In this document: in pieces, positions 47,296 to 55,749 of the stretch
Layout: each line of letters begins with the position of its first letter
Position numbering within the stretch: the first letter of the stretch is position 1
Source: DASUAS01 sp963809795
GTDB lineage: Bacteria > Actinomycetota > Acidimicrobiia > IMCC26256 > DASPTH01
Assembly (NCBI GenBank): GCA_963809795.1
Contig: CAWELN010000030.1
Span: 84,593 to 148,592, forward strand
Reading direction: 5' to 3'
DNA: 64,000 nt
Notes under the pieces: model-generated
What the model was told of the DNA's origin: nothing
What the model saw: only the letters and a program-made list of their open reading frames with translations
The model's database searches: none
Translations under genes and position numbers: made by a program

Positions 47296-47697
47296 ATGCC
47301 TCTCGCGTCCGACTTCGGCACCGGCCAGGTGTTCCTGTCGTTTCTCTGGTTCTTCTTGTTCTTCATCTGGATCTGGCTGCTGATCGTGGTGTTCAGCGAC
47401 CTGTTCCGCAGCCATGACCTGTCGGGATGGGCGAAGGCGGCCTGGGTCATCGGCATCATCATCCTGCCGTACCTCGGCGTGCTCATCTACCTGATCGTGC
47501 GCGGCCACAAGATGGCCGAGCACGCGCAGGAGGCGGCGGCCGCCCAGGACTCCGCCGCCCGGGCGTACATCCAGCAGGCCGCCGGCACCACGCCGAGCAC
47601 GGCCGACGAGCTGCAGCGTCTCGCCGACCTCAAGGCGCAGGGCGTGATCAGCGACTCCGAGTTCGAGACCGCGAAGGCGAAGGCCCTCAACGCCTGA
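47296..47697 (+). CDS. PLDc_N/SHOCT domain small membrane protein
   Basis: A 133-residue protein. Two N-terminal helices (about 10-32 and 45-65) with WVIGIIILPYLGVLIYLIV match the PLDc_N domain; the C-terminus (ELQRLADLKAQGVISDSEFETAKAKAL) is a SHOCT domain. Start ATG at 47296 follows GAGGAGAAG. Function of such proteins is unknown; SHOCT domains are thought to mediate oligomerisation. Confidence 0.82.
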   Translation: MPLASDFGTGQVFLSFLWFFLFFIWIWLLIVVFSDLFRSHDLSGWAKAAWVIGIIILPYLGVLIYLIVRGHKMAEHAQEAAAAQDSAARAYIQQAAGTTPSTADELQRLADLKAQGVISDSEFETAKAKALNA

Positions 47698-47717
47698 CGA
47701 ATCCGGTCAGATCTCCG

Positions 47718-47747
47718 AGTAGCCCCCGCCCTCGTGCGGGGGCTACT
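47718..47747 (+). terminator. GC-rich hairpin after SHOCT gene
   Basis: AGTAGCCCCCGC-CCTCGT-GCGGGGGCTACT, a perfect 12-bp stem 20 bases after the stop. No immediate T-run; a run of seven T lies about 55 bases later. Confidence 0.7.
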
Positions 47748-48122
47748 CGCGTTGGTCGGCCAGCGGTCCGGCGGCACTCGCGGTGGCGTCCGCCGGCCCG
47801 ACTTTTTTTGCTCCCGGTCGCCGGCGCCGGTGCACGAGGCCGGCCCGGTGCCTGTGGACAACTTGCCCGACGAACGAGCCGTCGTTCGGGCGAGCGCCCA
47901 GTCGGGCGTTCCTTCGCGGAGTGGCTGGTCCTTGGTGGTGAAGCGCTTCCCGACCGCTCGATCAGTGTCGTACCCCGGGTGCAGTATTCGACGGGTGCCG
48001 ATGCCACTCGCCCACAACCCTGTGGATACGGGAGCGGGTTGTCCCCACGACGCCCACAACCTTGTGCCCCTTCCAAAGCCACGCCCCGAGCCGCAGAATG
48101 CGGTCCGGGCTTAGAGGGCGAA
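47748..48122. promoter_or_regulatory. dnaB leader with DnaA-box cluster
   Basis: A 375-base region with no convincing gene. It holds a perfect DnaA box on the minus strand (TGTGGACAA, 47853-47861), TGTGGATAC at 48021-48029 (8 of 9) and TTGTCCCCA at 48039-48047 (8 of 9). CCCACAACC occurs at 48011-48019, and a related CCCACAACCTTG at 48053-48064. The boxes concentrate just upstream of dnaB, suggesting DnaA-dependent control of helicase expression or a DnaA-titration site. Confidence 0.55.
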
Positions 48123-49505
48123 GTGGGAGAGGCAGTGGTCCAGACGATCGAATCGGTGCGTCGACGCGCGAACGGGCGCGTGCCGCCGCACAACCTCGAG
48201 GCGGAGGAGTCGCTGCTCGGCGCCATGCTCCTCTCGCGCGACGCCATCACCGCGGCGGTCGAGGCGCACGTCGAGAGCAGCGACTTCTACAAGCCGGCGC
48301 ACGGTCACATCTACGAGGCGATCCAGTCGCTGCACGGCCAGGGTGAGCCGGCCGACCCGGTCACCGTGGCCGAGGAGCTGCGCCGCGCCGACCTGCTCGA
48401 CGGCATCGGCGGTCGCGCCGCGCTGCTGCTGATCCAGGCCAACACGCCGGCGTCCGCGAACGCGGGGCACTACGCGCGCATCGTCAACGAGCTCGCGCTG
48501 CTGCGCCGCCTCATCGGCGTGGCCGGTGACATCGCCGAGATGGGCTACGACACGTCCGACGACGTCACCGAGACCCTCGATCGTGCCGAGGCGCTCGTGT
48601 TCGAGGTCGCCGAGCGGCGCGTGTCCGACACGATGGTCGGCATCCGCGACGCCCTCCAGGACACGCTCGACGAGCTCGAGGCGCGCTACGGCGACGACAG
48701 CGACCTCGTGGGCGTGCCCACCGGGTACGACGAGGTCGACAAGAAGCTCCACGGCCTCCAGCGTTCCAACCTGGTGATCCTGGCCGCCCGCCCGGGCATG
48801 GGGAAGACCAGCCTGGCGCTGGGCATGGCCCGCAACGTGGCGACCCAGACCGGTCGGCCGGTCGTCTTCTTCTCGATGGAGATGGGTGCGCTCGAGCTCA
48901 CCAAGCGCCTCCTGGCCATGGAGGCGGGCGTCGACGCCACCCGTCTGTGGACGGCGAAGCTCACCGAGCCCGACTGGGGCAAGATCAGCCACGCGGTCGG
49001 GCGCCTGGCCGAGGCGCAGTTGCACATCGACGACAATCCGCACTGCACCGTCATGGAGATGCGGGCCAAGGCGCGGCGCCTGCGTGCCCGCCACGGCGAT
49101 CTCGGCCTGGTGGTGGTCGACTACATCCAGCTCATGACGCCGAGCAGCACCGGTCGGCGCGCCGCCGAGAACCGCCAGGTGGAAGTGTCGGAGATCTCCC
49201 GCGGGTTGAAGATCCTCGCCCGCGAGCTCGAGTGCCCGGTGATCGCGCTGTCGCAGCTGAACCGCCAGCTCGAGTACCGCCAGGACAAGCGCCCGATGCT
49301 CGCCGACCTGCGTGAGTCGGGGGGCCTGGAGCAGGACGCCGACGTCGTGGCCTTCATCTACCGCGACGAGGTCTACAACCCCGAGTCGGACGATCGCGCC
49401 CTGGCCGAGATCATCATCGCCAAGCACCGGAACGGGCCCACGGGCACCGCGCGCCTGGTGTTCCGCCCCGAGCGCGCCGAGTTCGTCAACATGGCGCACG
49501 AGTGA
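48123..49505 (+). CDS. dnaB: replicative DNA helicase DnaB
   Basis: Hexameric replicative helicase, about 460 residues. The N-terminal domain (NLEAEESLLGAMLLSRDAI) is followed by a linker and the RecA-like domain: Walker A ARPGMGKTSLAL, Walker B LVVVDYIQLM, arginine-finger region and the DLRESGGLEQDADVV loop. No intein is present, although dnaB inteins are common in actinobacteria. GTG 48123 or GTG 48135 are both possible starts. Its loader DciA is encoded near the origin. Confidence 0.95.
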   Translation: MGEAVVQTIESVRRRANGRVPPHNLEAEESLLGAMLLSRDAITAAVEAHVESSDFYKPAHGHIYEAIQSLHGQGEPADPVTVAEELRRADLLDGIGGRAALLLIQANTPASANAGHYARIVNELALLRRLIGVAGDIAEMGYDTSDDVTETLDRAEALVFEVAERRVSDTMVGIRDALQDTLDELEARYGDDSDLVGVPTGYDEVDKKLHGLQRSNLVILAARPGMGKTSLALGMARNVATQTGRPVVFFSMEMGALELTKRLLAMEAGVDATRLWTAKLTEPDWGKISHAVGRLAEAQLHIDDNPHCTVMEMRAKARRLRARHGDLGLVVVDYIQLMTPSSTGRRAAENRQVEVSEISRGLKILARELECPVIALSQLNRQLEYRQDKRPMLADLRESGGLEQDADVVAFIYRDEVYNPESDDRALAEIIIAKHRNGPTGTARLVFRPERAEFVNMAHE

Positions 49506-49515
49506 GCGGGGCTCG

Positions 49516-49986
49516 TCACCAGTAGCCGGCCATGAGCTCGTGGGACCACGTCGGTTGGCGCACCGGTCCGCGCGGCGCGAACTCGGTCATGTAGGGCTTC
49601 ACGTCGAGGACGGGCGTGCCGTCGATCGCGTCGAGGCCCCGCACCACCATCGACGCACCCTCGACGGCCACCAGCTCGCAGGTGCAGAGGCCGAGCCGGT
49701 TGGGGCGGTCCTTGGCCCGCTGGGCGAAGATCCCGACCTCCGGCCACGCCGGATTGCCCCGCGGGCGGCGGGCATGGTGGTGCACACCCTCGGGCGGGAC
49801 CCGGTCGAACACGAACACCACCTCGACGTGGCTGAACCGGTCGAGGCCGGCCAGGGACCGCTCGTCGAAGGGCGGGTCGAGGGCGATCGTTGCGGTGATG
49901 CCGCCCCAGTCGTCGTCGAGCGCCTCCGTCCGGGCCGACGAGACCGTCCCGATCCGACGGACCGTCCACTCGTTGCCATCGGTCAT
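49516..49986 (-). CDS. tRNA (adenine37-N6)-methyltransferase TrmO family
   Basis: A 156-residue YaeB/TrmO-type protein: TVRRIGTVSSARTEA at the N-terminus, DRFSHVEVVFVFDRV, and GIFAQRAKDRPNRLGLCTCELV. TrmO methylates N6-threonylcarbamoyl-A37 of some tRNAs. ATG 49986 is chosen because upstream sequence is not conserved in type. It converges on dnaB with a 10-base gap. Confidence 0.82.
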   Translation of the reverse strand: MTDGNEWTVRRIGTVSSARTEALDDDWGGITATIALDPPFDERSLAGLDRFSHVEVVFVFDRVPPEGVHHHARRPRGNPAWPEVGIFAQRAKDRPNRLGLCTCELVAVEGASMVVRGLDAIDGTPVLDVKPYMTEFAPRGPVRQPTWSHELMAGYW

Positions 49987-50038
49987 GCGCCGATCCTGCC
50001 ACCCGTCGCGGATTGAGGCTTGCATCTCGACAGTCAAA

Positions 50039-50070
50039 GATATATCGTGATGTCACTCGTAAGTAACGAG
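50039..50070. promoter_or_regulatory. candidate operator of second padR gene
   Basis: GATATATCG at 50039-50047 repeats the core of the padR-ino1 operator. It is followed by the inverted repeat CTCGT-AAGTA-ACGAG at 50056-50070, upstream of the padR start. Together with an AT-rich stretch this marks a probable promoter/operator. Confidence 0.5.
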
Positions 50071-50097
50071 ACACTTCTCAGAAGGACGGTACAACTG

Positions 50098-50670
50098 ATG
50101 CGAACCAAGAACCAGAACCCCGAATCCCGTGAACACCGCCGCTGGGACGGTCCGCCCGAGCACTTCGGGTTCGGAGGCGGCCGACGCGGACGCCGCGGTG
50201 GCCCCGGCCGCCGGGCCCGTCGCGGTGATGTGCGCGCCGCCGCCCTCGCCCTGCTCACCGAGCGGCCGATGCACGGGTACGAGATGATCCAGGAGCTCGA
50301 GGAGCGGACCGACGGGATGTGGCGGCCGAGTCCCGGTGCGGTCTACCCCGCGCTGCAGCTGCTCGAGGACCAGGGTCTCGTCACCGCCGACACCGACGGT
50401 GGCAAGCGCCTCTTCGCGCTGACCGATGCCGGTCGCGAGGAAGCCGCGAAGGCCGGCGACCGCAAGCCGTGGGACGACGTGACCGAGGGCATCGACCCGA
50501 CGCAGTTCCGGTTGCGCGACTCGCTCGGCCCGATCGCGGTGGCGGCCCGTCAGGTCGCGTTGGCCGGCACCCCCGAGCAACAGACCGCGGCGGTCGAGAT
50601 CCTCGCCGACACGCGGCGCAAGCTCTACGCGCTGCTGGCGGAGGACCCGGCCGACCCCGGCACCAGCTGA
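50098..50670 (+). CDS. PadR family transcriptional regulator
   Basis: A 190-residue PadR regulator. A basic, Gly/Arg-rich leader (GGGRRGRRGGPGRRARRG) is followed by the winged helix AAALALLTERPMHGYEMIQELEE split as ALLTERPMHGYEM and the wing PGAVYPALQLLEDQGLV; the C-terminus is a short helical region. The ATG at 50098 has AGAAGGAC upstream. Ligand and targets unknown; probably autoregulated. Confidence 0.88.
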   Translation: MRTKNQNPESREHRRWDGPPEHFGFGGGRRGRRGGPGRRARRGDVRAAALALLTERPMHGYEMIQELEERTDGMWRPSPGAVYPALQLLEDQGLVTADTDGGKRLFALTDAGREEAAKAGDRKPWDDVTEGIDPTQFRLRDSLGPIAVAARQVALAGTPEQQTAAVEILADTRRKLYALLAEDPADPGTS

Positions 50671-51203
50671 TCCGGGACGACCCGCTCGATCCCCCCGAGC
50701 AGGTCGTCGAGGTCGGGCCACCATGCTCCCGCGCCGAGGCGCGGGAGCATGCGCGCGGCGGCGTCGGGATCGGGCACCGGCACCACCCGCGCCGGCGCCT
50801 TCGAGTGCAGGACCCCGAGGTACCAGTGGCGACGGGTGGCACCCCACGTCTCCGCGTCGAGCACCAGGTAGTAGTCGGGAAGCTCGATCGAGCCGACCCG
50901 CCAGCGCGCGAGGGTCTCGGTCACCGCCACCTCGAGCTCGCCGACCGGGCCGTCCGAGTCGAAGCGCCGCACCCACGCGTCGGCGACCGCGCCCAGCGGA
51001 TCGGCGTCGTGCACGAGGTACGGGGAGTGGGCCCGCGCCGCGTCGGCCCACGCGCTCACCGCGCGGTCCAGCGGCGGCTCGTCGGCGTCGGGCGTCACCG
51101 GCACGACGTTGACCGCTCGGCCCAGCCGCTCGACGCATTCGCGCGCGCCCTCTCCCACGACGGCGACCACGGTGCTGGAGGTGCGTTGTGCAGTCCGCCG
51201 CAT
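50625..51203 (-). CDS. hypothetical protein
   Basis: A 192-residue protein with a DEPPLDRAVSAWADAARAHSP segment, shown here in part only, and a C-terminal WWPDLDDLLGGIERVV. No family recognised; no signal or membrane segment. It converges on padR with a 46-base overlap of the 3' ends. ATG 51203 lies just outside the 62-bp tandem repeat, which fills the space between this gene and nucS and may carry its promoter. Confidence 0.6.
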   Translation of the reverse strand: MRRTAQRTSSTVVAVVGEGARECVERLGRAVNVVPVTPDADEPPLDRAVSAWADAARAHSPYLVHDADPLGAVADAWVRRFDSDGPVGELEVAVTETLARWRVGSIELPDYYLVLDAETWGATRRHWYLGVLHSKAPARVVPVPDPDAAARMLPRLGAGAWWPDLDDLLGGIERVVPDQLVPGSAGSSASSA

Positions 51204-51218
51204 GGTCGCCTCAGGCCC

Positions 51219-51399
51219 GGTCGATTCCGCGGCGGCGTCCCGGCCTCCGGCCACGCCTCCGCTGCATCTCCATCACCACGGGTCGATTCCGCGGCGGCGT
51301 CCCGGCCTCCGGCCACGCCTCCGCTGCATCTCCATCACCACGGGTCGATTCCGCGGCGGCGTCCCGGCCTCCGGCCACGCCTCCGCTGCATCTCCATCA
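51219..51399. repeat. 62-bp tandem repeat, 2.9 copies
   Basis: Three near-identical units of exactly 62 bases, from GGTCGATTCCGCGGCGG onward. The last unit ends on the nucS stop codon (TCA, 51397-51399 on the plus strand), so the repeat starts as the 3' edge of nucS. Copies differ little or not at all, implying recent expansion. Confidence 0.9.
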
Positions 51400-52056
51400 G
51401 AACAGGCGGAGGTCGAGCGGCGCGCCGGCGCGCAGCTCCTCGAGGTCGATCTCCACGCACACGACCCCCCGGCTCGCGGCGAACACCTTCGCCTGCGGCT
51501 TGATCCGGGTCGCCACGAACATCCCGATCGTCGGGGTCAGGCTCGGATCGAGATCGAGGCGCTCCTGGTAGCGGAGCAGCTGCTCGACGCCCGCGATCTC
51601 GCCCACCCGCTTCACCTCGATCACGACGGCGCGGTCGTCGGCGTCGCGGCACAGGAGGTCGACCGGCCCGATGTCGGTCGGGTACTCACGGCGCACCAGC
51701 CGGAGGTCGTCGCGCAGCGCGGCGACGCGCTTGGCCAGCAGCTCCTGCAGCTCGGCTTCGACCCCGTCCTTGGCCAAGCCCGGGTCGTCGCCGAGCTCGA
51801 AGGTGGCGTCGTGCAGCACCTCGTGCAGCTCCACGCACAGTCGTTCCCCCGACGGGTTCGTGGCGACCAACCGGCCGTCCTCCTCGCGCACGGTGCACGG
51901 CGGGCTCATCCAGTTGAGCGGCTTGTACGCCTTGGCGTCGGCGTGCACCGCGAGCGAGCCGTCGGCCTTGAGGATCACGAGGCGCGGCGCGGGCGGCAGG
52001 TGCGCGCCGAGGCGCCCCTCGTACTCCACCGAGCAGTTGGCGACGAGCACCCGCAT
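51397..52056 (-). CDS. nucS: mismatch-specific endonuclease NucS (EndoMS)
   Basis: A 219-residue NucS. The N-terminal DNA-binding domain (MRVLVANCSVEYEGRLGAHL in part) precedes the RecB-like nuclease with DLLCRDADDRAVVIEVKR (Asp...Glu-x-Lys catalytic set). The C-terminal LDLRLF is a plausible beta-clamp-binding motif. NucS carries out mismatch repair in actinobacteria and archaea lacking MutS/MutL. The last codon borders the 62-bp repeat. Confidence 0.93.
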   Translation of the reverse strand: MRVLVANCSVEYEGRLGAHLPPAPRLVILKADGSLAVHADAKAYKPLNWMSPPCTVREEDGRLVATNPSGERLCVELHEVLHDATFELGDDPGLAKDGVEAELQELLAKRVAALRDDLRLVRREYPTDIGPVDLLCRDADDRAVVIEVKRVGEIAGVEQLLRYQERLDLDPSLTPTIGMFVATRIKPQAKVFAASRGVVCVEIDLEELRAGAPLDLRLF

Positions 52057-52139
52057 GCCTCGCGTTGTAGCACAGGTCCGTGCCGCAGCCGGGTGTGCGG
52101 CGTAGCATCGCCCGGTTCGCTTCCAGGAGGTCCAGGATC

Positions 52140-52664
52140 GTGGTGCTGGCGACGATCAACGGCGGTCTGTACAAACTCTGCCTCGTCCTGCACATCCTGT
52201 GCGCCATCGTGGGCTTCGGCGCGGTGTTCCTGAACGGCATCTACGGGCAGCAGATGAAGGCGCGCCTGCAGTCGGGCCGGGGTGCCGAGGCCCTCGGGAT
52301 CTACGAGGCCAACCTCACGGTTTCGAAGATCGGCGAGTACTTCATCTACGCGGTCTTCATCTTCGGGTTCGCGCTGCTCGGGCTGAGCGACTCGGTGTGG
52401 AAGTTCTCCCAGACGTGGGTGTGGCTCTCGGTGGCGCTCTACGTCGTCGGCATCGGCCTGTCGCACGGTGTGGTGATGCCGACGGTCAAGCGAATGGGTG
52501 TGCTCATGCACGAGGTGCTGGCGGGGCCGCCGCCCACGGGTGGCCCGCCGCCGCAAGCTGCGGAGCTGGAGCAGCTCGGGCAGAGGCTGGGCGTGGTCGG
52601 CCCGCTCCTGAACCTGATCCTGATCGTGATCCTCTTCCTCATGGTGTGGAAGCCGGGTATCTGA
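52140..52664 (+). CDS. DUF2269-family four-helix membrane protein
   Basis: A 174-residue protein with four hydrophobic helices (about 8-30, 60-80, 90-115, 150-172) and conserved HILCAIVGFGAVFLNG. Similar to the DUF2269 family of unknown function. GTG 52140 follows AGGAGG at a good spacing. Divergent from nucS, with ~80 bases between starts. Confidence 0.7.
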   Translation: MVLATINGGLYKLCLVLHILCAIVGFGAVFLNGIYGQQMKARLQSGRGAEALGIYEANLTVSKIGEYFIYAVFIFGFALLGLSDSVWKFSQTWVWLSVALYVVGIGLSHGVVMPTVKRMGVLMHEVLAGPPPTGGPPPQAAELEQLGQRLGVVGPLLNLILIVILFLMVWKPGI

Positions 52665-52711
52665 GCCGGGCCGAGGGGCAGCGCGCCGGGGCCGCGCCGT
52701 ACGATGACCTC

Positions 52712-53002
52712 GTGCATCCCGTGCTCGGCAGCTTCTACGACGAGGTCCTTCGCGAGCTGATCGCGGCGATGGGTGCGGCACTGTTCTTCGGCAACCTGTA
52801 CGCGCTCCTGCGCCGGGGCCGCGACGCCGATCGCGTGTCCGCCCGCACCGTCGAACGGGGCCGGCCGGGCAGCCCGGTGCGTTCGCCGGCCAAGCCCTCG
52901 GCGCGCCGGGAGCTGGCGCAGGCGCCGATCGGCCGCACCATCGCCTACCTGGTGCTGGGGTTCGTCGTGATGATCGCCGGCATCGCGTCGCTGTCGATGT
53001 GA
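52712..53002 (+). CDS. small membrane protein
   Basis: A 96-residue protein with a hydrophobic helix near residues 15-32 (AAMGAALFFGNLYALL) and another at the C-terminus (IAYLVLGFVVMIAGIASL), separated by a basic stretch. No family recognised. GTG 52712 is the first start after the upstream gene. Confidence 0.55.
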   Translation: MHPVLGSFYDEVLRELIAAMGAALFFGNLYALLRRGRDADRVSARTVERGRPGSPVRSPAKPSARRELAQAPIGRTIAYLVLGFVVMIAGIASLSM

Positions 53003-53045
53003 CCGAGCCCTCGGGCCGGTACCGCGTCGAGACCGCCCCACGACG

Positions 53046-54263
53046 GTGACGTACACCGAGCCCGACGATGTTGTCGCCGGACCGCTCGCGGGCATCCGCG
53101 TGCTCGACCTCACCCGGGCGCGTGCGGGCCCGACCTGCGTCCGGCAGCTCACGGATCTCGGCGCCGAGGCCGTGGCGCTGCAGAGCCCTCAAGGAGGCGG
53201 GGCGTTCTCGTCGCTCGGGGCCGACGGCGCCAACCTCCATCGCAACAAGCGCTCGGTCGCGGTCGACCTCACCACCGACGGCGGGCGCGCGGTGTTCTTC
53301 CGGTTGGTCGAGCGGGCCGACGTGGTGGTCGAGAACTTCCGCCCCGGCGTGAAGTACCGCCTCGGCATCGAGCCCGACGCCGTGTGGGCCGTCAATCGCC
53401 GTGTCGTCTACGCGTCGATCTCCGGGTTCGGCCAGAGCGGCCCGTACGCCGACCGCCCGGGCGTCGACCAGATCGCGCAGGGACTCGGAGGGCTCATGAG
53501 CGTCACCGGGCCGCCGGGTTCGGGACCGTGGCGGGTGGGGATCGCGGTCTCCGACACCGCAGCCGGCACGCTGCTCACGCAGGGCGTGTTGGCCGCGCTC
53601 ATCGCGCGCGATCGCACCGGTCGCGGGCAGTGGGTGCACACCTCGCTGCTCGAGGCGATGGTGAGCTTCATGGACTTCCAGGCCGCGCGCTGGCTCATCG
53701 ACGGCGAGGTGCCGGGACAGGAGGGCAATCAGCACCCGACGATGGTGCCGATGGGCGCGTACCCGACGGCCGACGGCTACCTGAACGTCTCCGCCCTGCG
53801 CGACTTCGGCGCGTTCTGCGCGCTCCTCGGGGAACCCGCGCTCGCTGACGATCCGCGCTACGCCGACCTCGCGTCGCGCCTCGCGCACCGGGCGGAGCTC
53901 GATGCCGACATCGCCCGGCTGCTCCGCACCCGCACGACGACCGAATGGGTGGAGCGGCTGGCGGAATCGGTGCCGTGCGGACCGGTGCTCACCGTCGACG
54001 AGGTGTTCGCCGACCACCAGGTGGAGCACCTGCACCTGACCCGGCGGGTCGAGCACCCGACGCGCGGCGACATCGACGTGCTCCGTCCGCCGCTGACGTT
54101 CAGCGACACCCCGGCGCGCATCCGCTCCGGTCCGCCGGCCGACGGCGCGCACACGCGCGAGGTGCTCGCCGAGCTCGGGTACGACGCGGTCGAGATCGAC
54201 GAGCTGCACGCCAGTGGCGCGGTCGGGAGCCGCGCCTCCCGTCCACAGGAGCACGAGGGATGA
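53046..54263 (+). CDS. CaiB/BaiF family (family III) CoA-transferase
   Basis: A 405-residue enzyme that moves CoA between carboxylic acids. Motifs are GIRVLDLTRARAGPTC, NLHRNKRSVAVDL, FRPGVKYRLG and the catalytic-Asp segment GIAVSDTAAG. It overlaps the enoyl-CoA hydratase start (ATGA), so they work together, probably in acyl-CoA or carnitine-like catabolism; substrate unknown. Confidence 0.9.
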   Translation: MTYTEPDDVVAGPLAGIRVLDLTRARAGPTCVRQLTDLGAEAVALQSPQGGGAFSSLGADGANLHRNKRSVAVDLTTDGGRAVFFRLVERADVVVENFRPGVKYRLGIEPDAVWAVNRRVVYASISGFGQSGPYADRPGVDQIAQGLGGLMSVTGPPGSGPWRVGIAVSDTAAGTLLTQGVLAALIARDRTGRGQWVHTSLLEAMVSFMDFQAARWLIDGEVPGQEGNQHPTMVPMGAYPTADGYLNVSALRDFGAFCALLGEPALADDPRYADLASRLAHRAELDADIARLLRTRTTTEWVERLAESVPCGPVLTVDEVFADHQVEHLHLTRRVEHPTRGDIDVLRPPLTFSDTPARIRSGPPADGAHTREVLAELGYDAVEIDELHASGAVGSRASRPQEHEG

Positions 54264-55063
54264 CCGCCATCGACACCGGCACCGACAAGATGCTCGCCCA
54301 CGTGGAGGACGGCATCGGGTGGATGACGTACAACAACCCGGCGCGGCTGAACGCGATGTCGTACGACATGCAGATCGCGGTGCCGCGCATCCTCGGGGCG
54401 TTCGCCGAAGATCCCGAGGTGCACGTGATCGTCGTGCGGGGCGCGGGGGATCGGGCGTTCGTCTCGGGCGCCGACATCTCCGAGTTCTCCGAGAAGCGCA
54501 CCACCGTCGCCGCCCGCGCCGACTACGACGAGGCGCTGGCCCGGGCATGGGGCTCGTGGCGCCTGATCGACACGCCGATCATCGCCATGATCCGCGGGTA
54601 CTGCATCGGCGGCGGGTTGCTCACCGCGATGAAGACCGACATCCGCATCGCCGCGGAGGGCAGCCAGTTCGGCGTCCCCGCCGCCAAGCTCGGCCTGGGC
54701 TACGCCTACGGCGGGGTGGAGGAGCTCATGGCCCTCGTCGGGCCGGCATGGGCGGCGGAGATCCTCTTCTCCGCCCGGCGGCTGGAGGCCGACGAGGCGC
54801 TGCGCATCGGGCTCGTCAACCGGGTGGTGCCCGTCGACGACCTGGAGGCCACCGTGCGCGAGCTGGCGGCGACCATCGCCGGCAACGCGCCGCTGACCGT
54901 GAAGGCGTGCAAGGCGGCGATCCGCGAGGCGCAGCGCGAGCCGTCGGCCCGCGACCTCGACGCGGTCGAGCGCATGGTCGAGGCCTGCTTCCGCTCCGAG
55001 GACTACCTCGAGGGCCAGGCCGCGTTCGCCGAGAAGCGGGCGCCGCGGTTCCGGGGCCTGTGA
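54260..55063 (+). CDS. enoyl-CoA hydratase/isomerase
   Basis: A 267-residue crotonase-family protein. The CoA/oxyanion segments are FVSGADISEF and RGYCIGGGLLTAMKTDIRIA, with the later FGVPAAKLGLGYAYGGVEELM. Adjacent to the CoA-transferase and in the same operon. The exact reaction (hydration or isomerisation) cannot be read from the sequence. Confidence 0.9.
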   Translation: MTAIDTGTDKMLAHVEDGIGWMTYNNPARLNAMSYDMQIAVPRILGAFAEDPEVHVIVVRGAGDRAFVSGADISEFSEKRTTVAARADYDEALARAWGSWRLIDTPIIAMIRGYCIGGGLLTAMKTDIRIAAEGSQFGVPAAKLGLGYAYGGVEELMALVGPAWAAEILFSARRLEADEALRIGLVNRVVPVDDLEATVRELAATIAGNAPLTVKACKAAIREAQREPSARDLDAVERMVEACFRSEDYLEGQAAFAEKRAPRFRGL

Positions 55064-55443
55064 TGCCGACGCGGGCCGAGCGCGCCCTGGAGAAGGTGCG
55101 CACGATCTGCGCCGCGCTGCCGGAGGTCGAGGAACGTCCGAGCCACGGCGCGCCGACCTTCTTCTACCGGGGCAAGAAGACCTTCGTGATGTTCCACGAC
55201 GACCACCACGGCGACGGCCGGCTCGCGATCTGGTGCCACGCGCCGGACGGCGTGCAGCACCTGCTGGTCACCGAGGAACCGGAGCGGTTCTTCGTGCCGG
55301 CCTACGTCGGGCATCGCGGATGGGTCGGCGTGCGCCTCGACGTCGACGTCGACTGGGACGAGGTCGCCGGCATCGTGCGCGACGCGTACCGCATGGTCGT
55401 GCCACCGAAGGTTGCCGCGGCGCTCGACGACGGCGGCGGCTGA
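55063..55443 (+). CDS. MmcQ/YjbR family protein
   Basis: A 126-residue protein of the MmcQ/YjbR fold: CAALPEVEERPSHGAPTFFY, then VMFHDDHHGDGRLAIWC and YVGHRGWVGVRLD. Members are described as DNA-binding-like, but function is not established. ATG overlaps the stop of the previous gene (TGATG). Confidence 0.82.
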   Translation: MPTRAERALEKVRTICAALPEVEERPSHGAPTFFYRGKKTFVMFHDDHHGDGRLAIWCHAPDGVQHLLVTEEPERFFVPAYVGHRGWVGVRLDVDVDWDEVAGIVRDAYRMVVPPKVAAALDDGGG

Positions 55444-55448
55444 CCGAA

Positions 55449-55619
55449 TCAGGGCGACGGCGGCGGCCCGGTGCGGGCGACCATGGCGAAGCCCCAGAAG
55501 AGGAGGAACGCGCCGCACGCGATGGCCACGATGTTGCCGGCCGAGGCGCCGCGGTCGGCGGCGTCGAGCACGTTGAGCGCCAGCAACAGCGAGCCCGGCC
55601 CCGACGGCGGCGAACGCAC
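55449..55619 (-). CDS. possible small membrane protein
   Basis: A possible 56-residue protein with one hydrophobic helix (NIVAIACGAFLLFWGFAMV), GTG start at 55619. It is convergent with the MmcQ/YjbR gene. The helix is real-looking but the start is unsupported; it may not be expressed. Confidence 0.35.
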   Translation of the reverse strand: MRSPPSGPGSLLLALNVLDAADRGASAGNIVAIACGAFLLFWGFAMVARTGPPPSP

Positions 55620-55749
55620 GGGTTCGATTCGGCACCGGCGGCAAGCTAGCCCGCCGGAACGGGCTTCTCGCGTGAGGGAGCGCGCCACCCACGCGCGACC
55701 CGAATGTGTCATGATCCCGCCGCACACCGTTGTCGAGGGGGGAAGCTTC

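Noticed and set aside
47800..47812. Run of seven T as a classic intrinsic terminator
   Set aside because: It is about 55 bases from the nearest strong hairpin and has no stem immediately before it.
48123..49505. Intein in dnaB
   Set aside because: The Walker A, Walker B and C-terminal motifs run continuously at normal spacing with no insertion.
51219..51399. CRISPR array
   Set aside because: The repeats are directly tandem with no unique spacers and no cas genes are nearby.
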